A stretch of 64,000 bases of DNA from Duganella alba (GTDB lineage: Bacteria > Pseudomonadota > Gammaproteobacteria > Burkholderiales > Burkholderiaceae_D). This document shows, one piece after another, positions 28,665-37,526 of this stretch. The notes beneath the pieces are model-generated. The model was not told where the DNA came from and searched no databases. It saw nothing but the letters and a program-made list of their open reading frames with translations. The stretch lies in assembly GCF_009674495.1 (NCBI RefSeq), contig NZ_WKJN01000008.1, positions 161,356-225,355 of the forward strand. The letters are read 5' to 3'. The position numbers and the translations under genes are program-made. The stretch's first letter is position 1; each line of letters starts with the position of its first letter.

Positions 28665-29063
28665 TCAATTACGGAAGCAGCAGTGCTGGATCGCCAATGG
28701 CGGTGCGGTGGCGCGGGTCAGCAGGCGGTCACCCGCCGGCGGCAGACCGGCATACACAAGGGGCATGGCAGGAATGACGGTGGCGCTTAATGTGGAAGGA
28801 ATGAATGGGCTGACGGTCGGCAGGTCCGGCTTGTCCAGCGAGGGCTGGCCGGGATGCGCGGAGGCCGCGCACAACACCGGCTGCTGCTCGTCCATGCCGG
28901 CGCAATCGGGCATGGACATGCGCTCGTGCCCCGCTTCCATCACCTGCGCCACGCCGCCGACCTGCGTCGGGCAGGCATACGCCGATACCGCCAGCTGCAT
29001 GAACAGCATGCTGCATAGCGCGATCAGCGCGGTGAACCATCGGTGGGAGCGTGTAAGCCTCAT
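28665..29063 (-). CDS. Small exported Cys/Met/His-containing protein heading the cus operon
   Basis: 132 residues. The N-terminus MRLTRSHRWFTALIALCSML to about residue 30 (ending VSAYAC) is a signal peptide. The next part is rich in possible metal ligands: CPTQVGGVAQVMEAGHERMSMPDCAGM split over about 31-57, and a C-terminal CC pair in IQHCCFRN. The middle is proline-rich. Similar small proteins lie ahead of cus-like operons in Burkholderiales and are thought to bind periplasmic copper; function is inferred. It is 74 bases ahead of cusC. No ribosome-binding site is visible and a TATAAT lies only eight bases upstream. Confidence 0.7.
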   Translation of the reverse strand: MRLTRSHRWFTALIALCSMLFMQLAVSAYACPTQVGGVAQVMEAGHERMSMPDCAGMDEQQPVLCAASAHPGQPSLDKPDLPTVSPFIPSTLSATVIPAMPLVYAGLPPAGDRLLTRATAPPLAIQHCCFRN

Positions 29064-29082
29064 GTCGACCGATTATACGACA
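29063..29082 (-). promoter_or_regulatory. Putative -10 box and dyad for the cus operon
   Basis: On the minus strand TATAAT spans 29077-29072, eight bases before the ATG at 29063. TGTCG and CGACA form an inverted repeat at 29063-29082 that brackets this box, so a repressor could cover it. If the box is used, transcription would begin about two bases before the start codon, giving a leaderless mRNA. The -35 region is weak (GCGACT at 18 bases). Confidence 0.4.
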
Positions 29083-29119
29083 TACCCATAAACATAGTCG
29101 CTATTGGTGATTTTCGTAA

Positions 29120-29148
29120 TTGCCATTCCGAAAATGAAGACGCACAAT
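29120..29148 (+). promoter_or_regulatory. Sigma-70-like promoter for the GH31 gene
   Basis: TTGCCA (29120-29125) and CACAAT (29143-29148) are separated by 17 bases. The predicted start near 29155 leaves a 24-base leader with AGAGAGGAT before the ATG at 29179. Confidence 0.55.
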
Positions 29149-29178
29149 GCGGTCACATCTCCAATAAAAGAGAGGATT

Positions 29179-31524
29179 ATGAGACTGCTCGCCCACACGC
29201 CGGTATTTACCGCGCTTGCATCGATTTTTGCCTTCACCACTTCCGCGCTGGCCGCGCCTATCGCCACCCTGGACCGCGACGGCGCCTACGTGTCGGTTGA
29301 GGCCTATGGGCCCAACGTGGTTCACGTCACCATCGCCGTCGACAAGGACGAGGTCTTGAAAGGCCCCGGCTACGGCATCCTGCCGAAGAACAGCGACAAT
29401 GCCGCCTTCCGCCACAACGGCGGCAAGGACGGCGATGTGTTCACCTCGGCCGCCATGACGGTGCGCGTGAATCCGTCGCCGCCGCCGTCCGTGCCGACGC
29501 AGGGGCAGAAGTATTTCGCGCCGTCGCTGGCGCCGGTCGGTTTGCAGGTGCTGAACGCCAAGGGCGAGCAGATCGTCAGCATGAACGGCTGGGAGATGTC
29601 GCCGCAGACCGTCAACACCGAAAAGACCTTCCAGGTCGGCGCCTCGTTCTCGGTGGCGGGCGACGAACATTACTACGGCATGGGCCAGAACCAGGAGTCG
29701 CTCGGCGCGCTGGACCTGCGCGGCCGCGTCCTCGATTGCAAGCACTGGTACGATGCGCCGGCCGGCGAGAGCGTGTGCGTGCCGTTCATGGTGTCGTCCA
29801 AGGGCTATGGCATCGTGTGGGACAACCCGTCGGCCACGCGCTTTGTCGCCGGCGTCAATGGCCGCACGGCGTTCCAGTCGAACGTGGGCGAGCGGGTGAG
29901 TTTCTTCATCATCACCGGTTCGACGCCGGAAGAGATTTACTCGGGCTATGCGCGCGTGACCGGCAAGACGCCGATTCCGCCGAAATCCGCCTTCGGCCTG
30001 ATTCAGTCGAAAGCCCGCTACGACAGCCAGCAGGAAGTGCTGCGGGTGGCGAACACCTACCGCCAGAAAAAGTATCCGCTGGACGTGATGGTGGTGGACT
30101 GGTTCTACTGGACCCGCATGGGGCAGATGGACATCGATCCGGCGCAGTTCCCCGATCCGAAAGGGATGAACAAGCAGCTGCACGACATGGGCATGGAGTC
30201 GATCATCTCGATCTGGCCGCGTTACGAAACGTCGAGCCGCTACTTCAATGAACTGGATCACAAAGGCTATCTGATCAAGGACAAGGATGGCAAGACCGTG
30301 GATGGCCTGCCGTTCCGCTCCGACCGCACCGGTGGCCTGATCGATCCGACCAATCCGGCCGCGCGCAAATGGTACTGGGAGAAGGCGCGCGACAACATCC
30401 TGTCGCAGGGCTTCGATTATCCATGGCTGGACGAAACCGAACCGGATCTGGTGCCGAGCGGCTTCTTCTACTCGATCGGTTCGGGCGACCGCTATCACAA
30501 TCTGTTCCCGCTGCTGCACGTGGAAGGCGTGGCGGAAAACCTGCGTGCCTGGAAGCCGAACAAGCGGGTGCTGATCCTGTCGCGCGCCGCGTATCTGGGT
30601 TCGCAGCGCACCGGCGCCTTGTTCTGGTCCTCGGACATCCAGCCGACCTGGGAAGCGCTGACGCGCCAGGTGCCGACCGGTCTGAACATGACCGCCTCCG
30701 GCATCGCCTATTGGGGCAACGACATCGGCGGCTGGCAAAAACTGGCGCCGGCCACGTCGGCGACGAAGACGCCACTGGTCGATCCGTCGGACGCGCGCGA
30801 CGTGGTGGGCAACTACCACGACTATCCCGAGCTGCTGACGCGCTGGTTCCAGTACGGTACCTTCCTGCCGACGCTGCGCCTGCACGGCGACCGCAAGGAA
30901 GCGGATATCTGGTCGTTCGGCAAACAGGCGGAAGCCGTGATGGCGCGCTTCGACAAGCTGCGCTATCAGCTCATCCCTTATATCTACTCGCAGGCCAAGT
31001 TCACGCACGACACCGGCGCGCCGTTCATGCGTCCATTGTGGATGGACTTCGCCAACGATCCGAACGTGGCAAATATCGGCACGCAGTACATGTTCGGCCC
31101 GGCCTTCCTGGTGGCGCCGGTGACGCAGCAGGGGCAGACCGAGAAGGATGTCTACCTGCCGGCCGGCGCGGACTGGTATAACTTCTGGACCAACGAAAAG
31201 CTGTCTGGCGGCCGCTGGGTGAAGGTCGCCGCGCCGATCGATCAGATTCCGGTGTTCGTCAAGGCCGGCTCGATCGTGCCGATGGGTGCCGAGGTGCAGT
31301 CGACTGCCAGCAAGCAGGCTATCGCCAGCATCAACGTCTATCCGGGCAAGAGCGGCGAGTTCCGCCTGTATGACGACGACGGCGTCAGCTACGACTACGA
31401 AAAAGGCAAGTCGACCGTGACGCAGCTGAAGTGGGACGATGCGGCCGGCAAGTTGAGCGCCAGCGGCGGCGATGCGGCCCTGGCCAGGTCGGCGTCGGGC
31501 CTGGTGAAGGTGATCGGCAAGTAA
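29179..31524 (+). CDS. Exported glycoside hydrolase family 31 (alpha-glucosidase/alpha-xylosidase type)
   Basis: 781 residues. A signal peptide (1-24, ending TSALAA) sends it to the periplasm or outside. The GH31 nucleophile is probably D418 in WLDETEPD and the acid/base D486 in FWSSDIQPTW. Both lie in a TIM barrel preceded by a galactose-mutarotase-like N-terminal domain (for example VAGDEHYYGMGQNQESLG). C-terminal beta-sandwich domains follow (FGPAFLVAPV, then FRLYDDDGVSYDYEKG). These enzymes remove alpha-linked glucose or xylose from glycan ends. It stands alone between two opposing operons; no PUL-type transporter is close. Confidence 0.92.
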   Translation: MRLLAHTPVFTALASIFAFTTSALAAPIATLDRDGAYVSVEAYGPNVVHVTIAVDKDEVLKGPGYGILPKNSDNAAFRHNGGKDGDVFTSAAMTVRVNPSPPPSVPTQGQKYFAPSLAPVGLQVLNAKGEQIVSMNGWEMSPQTVNTEKTFQVGASFSVAGDEHYYGMGQNQESLGALDLRGRVLDCKHWYDAPAGESVCVPFMVSSKGYGIVWDNPSATRFVAGVNGRTAFQSNVGERVSFFIITGSTPEEIYSGYARVTGKTPIPPKSAFGLIQSKARYDSQQEVLRVANTYRQKKYPLDVMVVDWFYWTRMGQMDIDPAQFPDPKGMNKQLHDMGMESIISIWPRYETSSRYFNELDHKGYLIKDKDGKTVDGLPFRSDRTGGLIDPTNPAARKWYWEKARDNILSQGFDYPWLDETEPDLVPSGFFYSIGSGDRYHNLFPLLHVEGVAENLRAWKPNKRVLILSRAAYLGSQRTGALFWSSDIQPTWEALTRQVPTGLNMTASGIAYWGNDIGGWQKLAPATSATKTPLVDPSDARDVVGNYHDYPELLTRWFQYGTFLPTLRLHGDRKEADIWSFGKQAEAVMARFDKLRYQLIPYIYSQAKFTHDTGAPFMRPLWMDFANDPNVANIGTQYMFGPAFLVAPVTQQGQTEKDVYLPAGADWYNFWTNEKLSGGRWVKVAAPIDQIPVFVKAGSIVPMGAEVQSTASKQAIASINVYPGKSGEFRLYDDDGVSYDYEKGKSTVTQLKWDDAAGKLSASGGDAALARSASGLVKVIGK

Positions 31525-31525
31525 G

Positions 31526-33769
31526 TCACTTGGCTTTCTTCAGATAGCGCTGTTCGCGCAGACGCTGTAACACGCTGTGGCGCAAGTCGCGCCACAGCGG
31601 CAGCGGATCGCGCCAGTCGAAGACGAAGTAGCCGGAGCGCGGACGCAGGAATTCGGCCGCATAGGCTGCCAGCTCGCGCCAGTTCAATACATACAGCAGT
31701 CGCCGCGTCTCCGCCGTCATGTAGCGGCAACGTACACCGGCGCGATACGGTATGGCGTCAATCGGGTGGTCCAGCGCAAGCGCCTGGTAGCAGTACCACG
31801 GAAAGCTGGCGCCGGCCTGACACGCCAGCGGCAGGCTGCCCCAGAAGCGTCCATTCACCTCCATCAGCGCCGCCTGTCCGGTGGCCGGATCATAGCGGTA
31901 CTCAACCATCGCCACGCCTTCCCATTCCAGTTTTCGCAGCAGCGCCACCGACTGCCGCATCAACGCCGCATGCTGCGACAGCGGCAGCGACGCGCACAGC
32001 GTCGAGGTGCCGCCTTCCGGAGGCCACTCGTGCAGCCGCTGGTGCTGGAATTGATACAGCGCCTCGCCGTCCTTCATCAGCACAAACTGGCCCAGGCCGT
32101 GGCCGGCCGCGTATTCCTGCATCATCGGATAGCGGCCCAGCGACTGGTAGCGCCGCAGATAAGCCATCATCGCCGGCGCGTCGTGGCAATAGCATGCCTT
32201 GTCCAACGCCAGGCCGGCATGGCGCAGCAGGGGAATCATGGCGTTCGGATCGGCCCACTTCAACACCAGCGGATAGCGTGCCTGCGCGGCTGCCGCTGCC
32301 GCCTCTTCGATGGTGCCGGGATGCCAGGTGCGCGGCACGAAGATGCCGACGTCCGTTGCCGCCGCGTAGGTGAGATCCTTGCGCAGCACGCGCTCCATGC
32401 GCGTCGCGTCGGCAAACATCATGTGGTAGCCTTGCAGCGCATCGCGGGCCTTGTTGAGCGTCAGGATGTCATGCTCCGCAATGGCGAACAGCGCGGCCGG
32501 ACCGATCTCCTCGCCGAGCCGCTGCAACTGCCGCACCACATCGTCCGCCCGCAGCATGCCGCGATGCAGATAGCGCGAACCGAGGCCCGGCGCGCCGTCA
32601 CTGCGCGCGATGCCATACACCCTGACGCCATGCCGGCCAAGATCGCGGATGATGGCCAGCCCGATCGGCGTGTCGATGCCAAGCACCACGGCGGGCAAGG
32701 GCGGCACCGGCGGTGCGGCGAGCAGCCGATGTATCGTCCGCCGCCAGTGGTGGCGCTGCTGCTCGGTCAGCGTGCCGATGGCGAAGATGCTGAAGAATAC
32801 CGCCGCCATGGTCGAAACGTAGAACCACGGCCGCGCCGGATCGCCATTCAGCAGCGCGCCATAAAACTGGATCAATGGCTGGTGCAGCAGGTAGACGCTG
32901 AAAGTGTAGGCCGCCGCCGGCCGCACCAGCGGCGCCAGACGCTCCAACGGCGGCGCCAGCGCGCGCATGCCGACGAAATGGCAGGCCACGATCAACGCCA
33001 GCAGGTAATCGGTGACAAAAAACTTCGAGAACACCAGTTGCTGATGCCAATGCGCGCCTACCATCTGCCGCAGCCAAGCGCTGCCGGCCTCCGTCAGTCC
33101 ATAGTGATGAAACGCGCCATACGCCACGCAGGACGCGGCCACCAGCAGCGCACCCGCAGCAGGACGGATACGCTGCAAAGTGCTCCACCGATGCAGCACC
33201 ACGCCGCTCGCCCACACCGGCGCCAGCAGCAGGATCTTGGGACCGATCAGCAGCGCCACGCCGGCGCACCACGCCACGCGCCGCCGTCCGCGCATGAAGG
33301 TCAGGACCGCAAACAGCACGTAGTACCAGAATTCGTAGCACAGCGACCAATACGGAACGTTGGAGAACGACATGATGGACAAGCTCCACGTCTCGTTCAG
33401 GAAGGCCAGGCTGGTGATAATGCGCAGCCAGGCCAGGTCGTGCGTCGTGCGGTCGCCGTAGAACTGCGGCGTCATCGCCTCGCCCAGTACGTCGAGCAAA
33501 GGCGTCAGCAGCACGGTGGGCAGCGCCAGCGAGTAGAAGCGCGCCAGCCTGCTGGACCAGTATTCCAGCGGCGTGTTCTCGCGCGTGGCCGTGATGTGGG
33601 CGATGACGTAGCCGGACAGGACGAAGAACACAATCACCGCCGCGTGCCCGTGGGGGCTGAAGGGCAGCTTGTCCACGCTGAGCAGGCGGATATTGGAGTG
33701 GTACAGCACCACCAGCAGCGCGCTGGCGATCCGCACCAGATCCAGATAGATCGAGAACGAGCGGTTCAC
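31526..33769 (-). CDS. Fusion protein: membrane acyltransferase 3 domain plus ATP-grasp ligase
   Basis: 747 residues from a GTG at 33769 that overlaps the upstream stop (GTGA) with CGGAGC before it. Residues 1-335 are an acyltransferase-3 (OafA/NodX-like) domain with about ten helices, a catalytic-type H24 in LVVLYHSN and FFVLSGYVI at 48-56. Residues about 358-700 are a soluble ATP-grasp fold: AVVLGIDTPIGLAIIRDLGR starts the pre-ATP-grasp domain, YPLVLKWADPN gives the ATP lysine, and MEVNGRFWGSLPLA gives the Mg-binding Glu/Asn. OafA-type enzymes acylate sugars; ATP-grasp ligases join a carboxylate to an amine. A combined modification of a cell-surface glycan with an amino acid or acyl group is inference. 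It is last in a three-gene overlapping operon. Confidence 0.88.
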   Translation of the reverse strand: MNRSFSIYLDLVRIASALLVVLYHSNIRLLSVDKLPFSPHGHAAVIVFFVLSGYVIAHITATRENTPLEYWSSRLARFYSLALPTVLLTPLLDVLGEAMTPQFYGDRTTHDLAWLRIITSLAFLNETWSLSIMSFSNVPYWSLCYEFWYYVLFAVLTFMRGRRRVAWCAGVALLIGPKILLLAPVWASGVVLHRWSTLQRIRPAAGALLVAASCVAYGAFHHYGLTEAGSAWLRQMVGAHWHQQLVFSKFFVTDYLLALIVACHFVGMRALAPPLERLAPLVRPAAAYTFSVYLLHQPLIQFYGALLNGDPARPWFYVSTMAAVFFSIFAIGTLTEQQRHHWRRTIHRLLAAPPVPPLPAVVLGIDTPIGLAIIRDLGRHGVRVYGIARSDGAPGLGSRYLHRGMLRADDVVRQLQRLGEEIGPAALFAIAEHDILTLNKARDALQGYHMMFADATRMERVLRKDLTYAAATDVGIFVPRTWHPGTIEEAAAAAAQARYPLVLKWADPNAMIPLLRHAGLALDKACYCHDAPAMMAYLRRYQSLGRYPMMQEYAAGHGLGQFVLMKDGEALYQFQHQRLHEWPPEGGTSTLCASLPLSQHAALMRQSVALLRKLEWEGVAMVEYRYDPATGQAALMEVNGRFWGSLPLACQAGASFPWYCYQALALDHPIDAIPYRAGVRCRYMTAETRRLLYVLNWRELAAYAAEFLRPRSGYFVFDWRDPLPLWRDLRHSVLQRLREQRYLKKAK

Positions 33770-34320
33770 GGCGCGCTCCGAGACAGCGTGCGATGCAGGC
33801 CGTGTACCGCCTGCCGCACGCGCATGAAGCACTGGTCGAAATACGCGTCGCTGAGCGTGTAGGGATCGTGCAGGTGCGGCATCGGCGGTGCGCACCACAG
33901 GCCGAGCAGCGCGATCTGGATGTCGCTGCGGCCGATCAGGCGGTGCTGAAGCTCTTGCGCGTGGCGCACCTCCATGGCGAGGAACAGGTCGCCGGGCCGC
34001 ACTTCAAAGTCCTTGATGTCGGTGGCGCGATGGCCGCGCAGGTCTTCGCCGCAGCGTTGCGCCGCGCGCTGTGCCGAATCGGGCGAAGCGGCGCCGGTGC
34101 GGGTGGCCAGGCCGACCGACGCGGAGGGCATGCCGAGACGCTCCGCCACGCGTTGCGCATAGGCGCTGCGGCAGATATTCCCCAGGCAGACAAACACCAC
34201 GCGCCGCACCCGTTCCGGATGCCGTAGATGGAACTGCGCCAGCCGGCCGCCGCGTAGGTCGATCAGCGTCAGCCAGGCCCGCACCGCGCCGCGCCAGGTG
34301 CCGTGGCTGCGCCAGTTCAT
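33766..34320 (-). CDS. Low-molecular-weight protein-tyrosine-phosphatase-like protein
   Basis: 184 residues. The signature VVFVCLGNICRSAYAQ gives the CX5R loop with nucleophile C45 and R51. The acid-loop Asp is probably D152 in HDPYTLSD. About 40 extra N-terminal residues precede the phosphatase core (MNWRSHGTWRGAVRAWLTLI). In exopolysaccharide clusters such phosphatases (Wzb, Etp, Ptp) dephosphorylate BY-kinases, but no such kinase is nearby. It overlaps its neighbours by four bases on both sides, so all three proteins are probably made together. Confidence 0.88.
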   Translation of the reverse strand: MNWRSHGTWRGAVRAWLTLIDLRGGRLAQFHLRHPERVRRVVFVCLGNICRSAYAQRVAERLGMPSASVGLATRTGAASPDSAQRAAQRCGEDLRGHRATDIKDFEVRPGDLFLAMEVRHAQELQHRLIGRSDIQIALLGLWCAPPMPHLHDPYTLSDAYFDQCFMRVRQAVHGLHRTLSRSAP

Positions 34321-35321
34321 GCGGCCCTCGCCAGCATCCAGCGGCCGTAGCGGTCGTAGACGGTTTGCGCGGTGATGCGACAGGCGGTGCGCCACGGCCG
34401 GCCGCGCAGCAGTGGATTGTGCGCCGAGGCAGCCGTCAGCGGCTGGCCGGCAGCAGCCGCCATGCCGCAAGCCTCGAAACGCTGCGGATGCGCGGCGAGA
34501 TAGGCGCACAGCCGCTCCAGGCGCGCCTGATTGAGCGCATGCCGGCGCAGCCGCCGGAAGCCATCGCCGTCGCTGTGCACATATTCAAACGGATGCGTGA
34601 GGATCACCACCAGTTCCAGCCCGGCCGCGTAGGCCTGCTCCAGCACCGCGCGCATTTCGGCAAAGCTGCTGCTCGATACCGCCACCGACTTCAGGTGCGA
34701 CCGCCAGTCGCAATATGTCAGCACCGGACATTCCAGCACGCCGTGGCGCAGGTGGCGGCCGGCATACAGCTGATACTCGGGCAACCCGGCGCTGTACACG
34801 CCCAGCCCGATGTTGGAACTGTACGGAATACCCGCCGCCGACAGCGCGCGGTACAGATTGTCATCGTATTGCAGGTTCCCGGCGCGGAATACCTGCGGCG
34901 CGGGCAATCCCCATTCCGTGAACGTGGCTTGCCCCTGGCGCAGCAGGCCTAGCGTGGAGGCGACATCGCGGCCGGCCAGATCATCCTGGCGCGGCTGGCG
35001 GCGCACGCGCTGCGGCCAGTCCGCATTCCGGAACATCGCCCAGCAGGGATGGACGTGCAGCTGCACCTCGTGGCCGGCATCGGCGATCTGCCGGGCCAGC
35101 GCCCGCATCGGATCGTCGCGGAACCAGTGCCGCTGCGCCGTCTCGACAAAGAAGGTTGCCTGCACGCCGTGCCGGCCGAAGCAGCCGAGCAGGAAGTCCA
35201 GGCCCTGCGAGCGTCCGGCCACCTCGCAGCGGACCATGGGCACGCCCACCGGCTGCCGCGCCGGATCGGCAAACGCCCCGGCGATGCTGAATTCCGTATC
35301 GATTGTTATGCACACGCGCAT
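34317..35321 (-). CDS. NodB/polysaccharide deacetylase-like protein
   Basis: 334 residues from the ATG at 35321 (GGGTGG upstream); a GTG at 35330 is an alternative. The fold of carbohydrate esterase family 4 is suggested by D8 in CITIDTEF, H84/H89/H91 in GHEVQLHVHPCW and a late His in VVILTHPFEY. There is no signal peptide, so it would act in the cytoplasm, unlike most chitooligosaccharide deacetylases. First gene of the deacetylase-phosphatase-acyltransferase/ATP-grasp operon. Substrate unknown; an N-acetyl group on a lipid-linked sugar precursor is one possibility. Confidence 0.82.
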   Translation of the reverse strand: MRVCITIDTEFSIAGAFADPARQPVGVPMVRCEVAGRSQGLDFLLGCFGRHGVQATFFVETAQRHWFRDDPMRALARQIADAGHEVQLHVHPCWAMFRNADWPQRVRRQPRQDDLAGRDVASTLGLLRQGQATFTEWGLPAPQVFRAGNLQYDDNLYRALSAAGIPYSSNIGLGVYSAGLPEYQLYAGRHLRHGVLECPVLTYCDWRSHLKSVAVSSSSFAEMRAVLEQAYAAGLELVVILTHPFEYVHSDGDGFRRLRRHALNQARLERLCAYLAAHPQRFEACGMAAAAGQPLTAASAHNPLLRGRPWRTACRITAQTVYDRYGRWMLARAA

Positions 35322-35381
35322 GATGGCCACCCGGCAACGGCAATCTGACCAGTGTAGTCATCGCCATTGCGCCCGGCATGC

Positions 35382-35399
35382 GCTTGATCAAACTCAAGC
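35382..35399 (-). promoter_or_regulatory. Inverted repeat resembling an FNR/Anr box upstream of the deacetylase operon
   Basis: GCTTGA (35382-35387) and TCAAGC (35394-35399) are a perfect 6-bp inverted repeat. Within it TTGAT-N4-CTCAA matches the FNR/Anr consensus TTGAT-N4-ATCAA at nine of ten positions. It lies 62 bases before the ATG at 35321. The best -10 (TACACT, 35356-35351 on the minus strand) is about 5 bases too far for a standard class II site. It also lies five bases after the stop of the permease gene, so it could be a weak transcript-end hairpin instead. Confidence 0.35.
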
Positions 35400-35403
35400 C
35401 ATG

Positions 35404-37380
35404 TCAGTCGGCCGGAACGCCTTGCTTCCAGCGCGACCAGTGCCTGGTCATTTCCCGCAGCACCGGCTGTGCGGTCAGCAGCAGGTTGGCGGTGGACGGC
35501 TCAAAGCCGCCTTGCTGCGCGTAGTTCACCAGCACGTCGCTGTTGCTCTGGCCCGGATGCGGCCGGTCGACGTCGGACGCAGAACGCAGGATCAGCACCC
35601 GGCCGAAATCCACCTTGCCTGCCGCCTGGCCGCGGCGCAGCACTTCCAGCGTGGCGTTGTCCTCCTGCTGCGAGGTGCAGTAGCGCGCCTTGCCGCCGGT
35701 GAGCAGGGCGGACCATTCCTCGGCACGGCGGCCCAGCGTTTCGCCGGCATACCAGGTGTCGCCGGAGACGGTGTCGCAGCGCGTGACGGCTGGCGGCTGG
35801 TTGGCCGGCGCGGTGGTGAAGCTGGCGCGGTAGGCGTGCGCGGCGTCCGAATCGCTCAGCTTCACGTGCTGCGACAGCTTGTAGGCGCGGTCCACCAGCG
35901 CGGTATTCAGCTGGAATACCTCGGTGCGGTAGTCGAAGCGCGGCGGCTCGCCCGGCGCACTGGTGTGGATGCCGAAGTAGCCGTAAGCCCAGGCCTGCGG
36001 CATCTCGCGCGCGTCGATTTCGTGCGACAGCGAATAATCCACCGCGTAATCGGCCCACGCCGCCGTCGCCACCGTGCCGTGTTTGGGACTGATGCCGGCG
36101 ATGCCGGCGATGATGAAGTAGGTATTGCGCAGGTCGAAACCGCTGGCGTAAAGCAGGGCGCTCATGCTGGCGGCGGCGTTGCTGTAGCCCATATCCGTGG
36201 TCAGCTGGCAGATCTGCTCGCGGTTGCACTGCACATCCGGATAGCGCGCCGACAGGCCCGGCACCTTGTGCTTCTCGGTCAGCTTCAGGCCTTTGACGAA
36301 GGGCGCGGCCTCGGCGCCGAACATATTGACGATCATGACCTTGGGCGCGTAGGCCGGCGCGGCCTTGCGTGCAAGGATGGCTGGCGCGGCGCCGTCCGGC
36401 CAGTGCCTGAGGATATCCTGCACCAGCGGATTGCCCGCGATGTACAGGTTTTGCAGCGCCGGCGGATAGCCGCCCGACTGTGCGTGCAGCGATTCCAGCG
36501 CCGTCATGCCCGGCGGCTGGCGGTCGAAGTTGGAGGCCGTGCGCAGCACCGCCACGCGCTGGACGTCGAGCATGCCGGCCTCGGCGCCGCGTTTCAGCGC
36601 CGTGTAGGTGGCATTGTCTTCCTGCGCGACGATGCAGTATTTGCCCTGGTTGGCCGTCAGCTGGCCGAACCAGTCGCGTGCGCGTTGGCCCAGCAGTTCG
36701 CCGTGATACCAGGTGTTGCCGGTCATGGTGTCGCATTGCGTCACCTGCGGCGGCTGGTTGGCCGGAGAGGAAGGGTAGCGGGCGCGGTAGCTGCGTGCCT
36801 GCTCGGAATCGGCCAGCACGGCGTCGCGCGACAGGGCCAGCGCACGCCGCATCAGGTCTTCATTCAGCCGGTACATCTCGGAGCCGTAGTGCAGCGGCGG
36901 GACATCGGCCGGCGTCTTCATATTGATGCCGAGGTAGCCGGTGCTCCAGCCGTCGCCGCGTTCGCGCGCATCCAGCTCCCAGGCCAGGTCGGCGTCCACC
37001 AGGTAGCGCGACCAGGCGGCGGTGCCGGTGGTGCCCTGTGCCGGGTCGATGCCGCCGATGCCGGCCACCAGGAAATAGCTCGCGCGCAGATCGAACAGGC
37101 CGCTGTGTACCATCGCCGCCACGGATGCGGCGGCGTTGGCCTTGCCCATGTCGGTGGTCAGCTGACAGACGTCGTCGGCGTTGCAATGCACCACCGGGTA
37201 GCGCGGCGACAGGCCGGGCACCGCGATGGACTGTGTCAGCTGGAGCTTGTCATTCCAGATGTCAGCCTCTTTATCGAACATGCTGATGATCATGACCTTG
37301 ACCGGCCGGGCGGGAGCCGCGGCGGCGGTGACGGCGACGCCTGCCAGCAGCAGGGCGGTGAGCAAACGATAGCGAGGCAT
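35404..37380 (-). CDS. Purine nucleoside permease-family protein with internal duplication
   Basis: 658 residues. A signal peptide (1-23, ending VTAAAA) is followed by two homologous halves, each about 310 residues: one starting KVMIISMFDKEADIW (near residue 28), the other KVMIVNMFGAEAAPF (near 350). Both halves repeat VPGLS(P/A)RYP, QLTTDMG(K/Y)(A/S)NAAAS, YF(L/I)(V/I)AGI(G/A)GI, ANQPP(Q/A)VT(Q/R)CDT and QEDNAT. Single-unit family members (NUP, about 330-350 residues) resemble nucleoside phosphorylases in fold and were named from yeast nucleoside transport. There are no membrane helices besides the signal, so it is a periplasmic protein rather than a permease. It stands alone; ATG at 37380. 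Confidence 0.88.
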   Translation of the reverse strand: MPRYRLLTALLLAGVAVTAAAAPARPVKVMIISMFDKEADIWNDKLQLTQSIAVPGLSPRYPVVHCNADDVCQLTTDMGKANAAASVAAMVHSGLFDLRASYFLVAGIGGIDPAQGTTGTAAWSRYLVDADLAWELDARERGDGWSTGYLGINMKTPADVPPLHYGSEMYRLNEDLMRRALALSRDAVLADSEQARSYRARYPSSPANQPPQVTQCDTMTGNTWYHGELLGQRARDWFGQLTANQGKYCIVAQEDNATYTALKRGAEAGMLDVQRVAVLRTASNFDRQPPGMTALESLHAQSGGYPPALQNLYIAGNPLVQDILRHWPDGAAPAILARKAAPAYAPKVMIVNMFGAEAAPFVKGLKLTEKHKVPGLSARYPDVQCNREQICQLTTDMGYSNAAASMSALLYASGFDLRNTYFIIAGIAGISPKHGTVATAAWADYAVDYSLSHEIDAREMPQAWAYGYFGIHTSAPGEPPRFDYRTEVFQLNTALVDRAYKLSQHVKLSDSDAAHAYRASFTTAPANQPPAVTRCDTVSGDTWYAGETLGRRAEEWSALLTGGKARYCTSQQEDNATLEVLRRGQAAGKVDFGRVLILRSASDVDRPHPGQSNSDVLVNYAQQGGFEPSTANLLLTAQPVLREMTRHWSRWKQGVPAD

Positions 37381-37526
37381 GGGTTTTCCGGTGGATGGCG
37401 ACAAGAAAGCCACATGCAATCCCTGTGCCAGCTACCGCGCGTTTGTCCAGGACGAACGGTTGGTGCACATCAAATACCAGTTTTTCTTTGCTCTCAAGTA
37501 AAATTGATAACACAGAGCCTTAAAGG

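Noticed and set aside
29101..31008. 635-codon open frame on the minus strand
   Set aside because: Antisense shadow of the GH31 gene, which has signal peptide, promoter and catalytic motifs.
31577..33862. 761-codon open frame on the plus strand
   Set aside because: Antisense to the acyltransferase/ATP-grasp gene; composition is Arg/His/Gln-rich and shows no domain.
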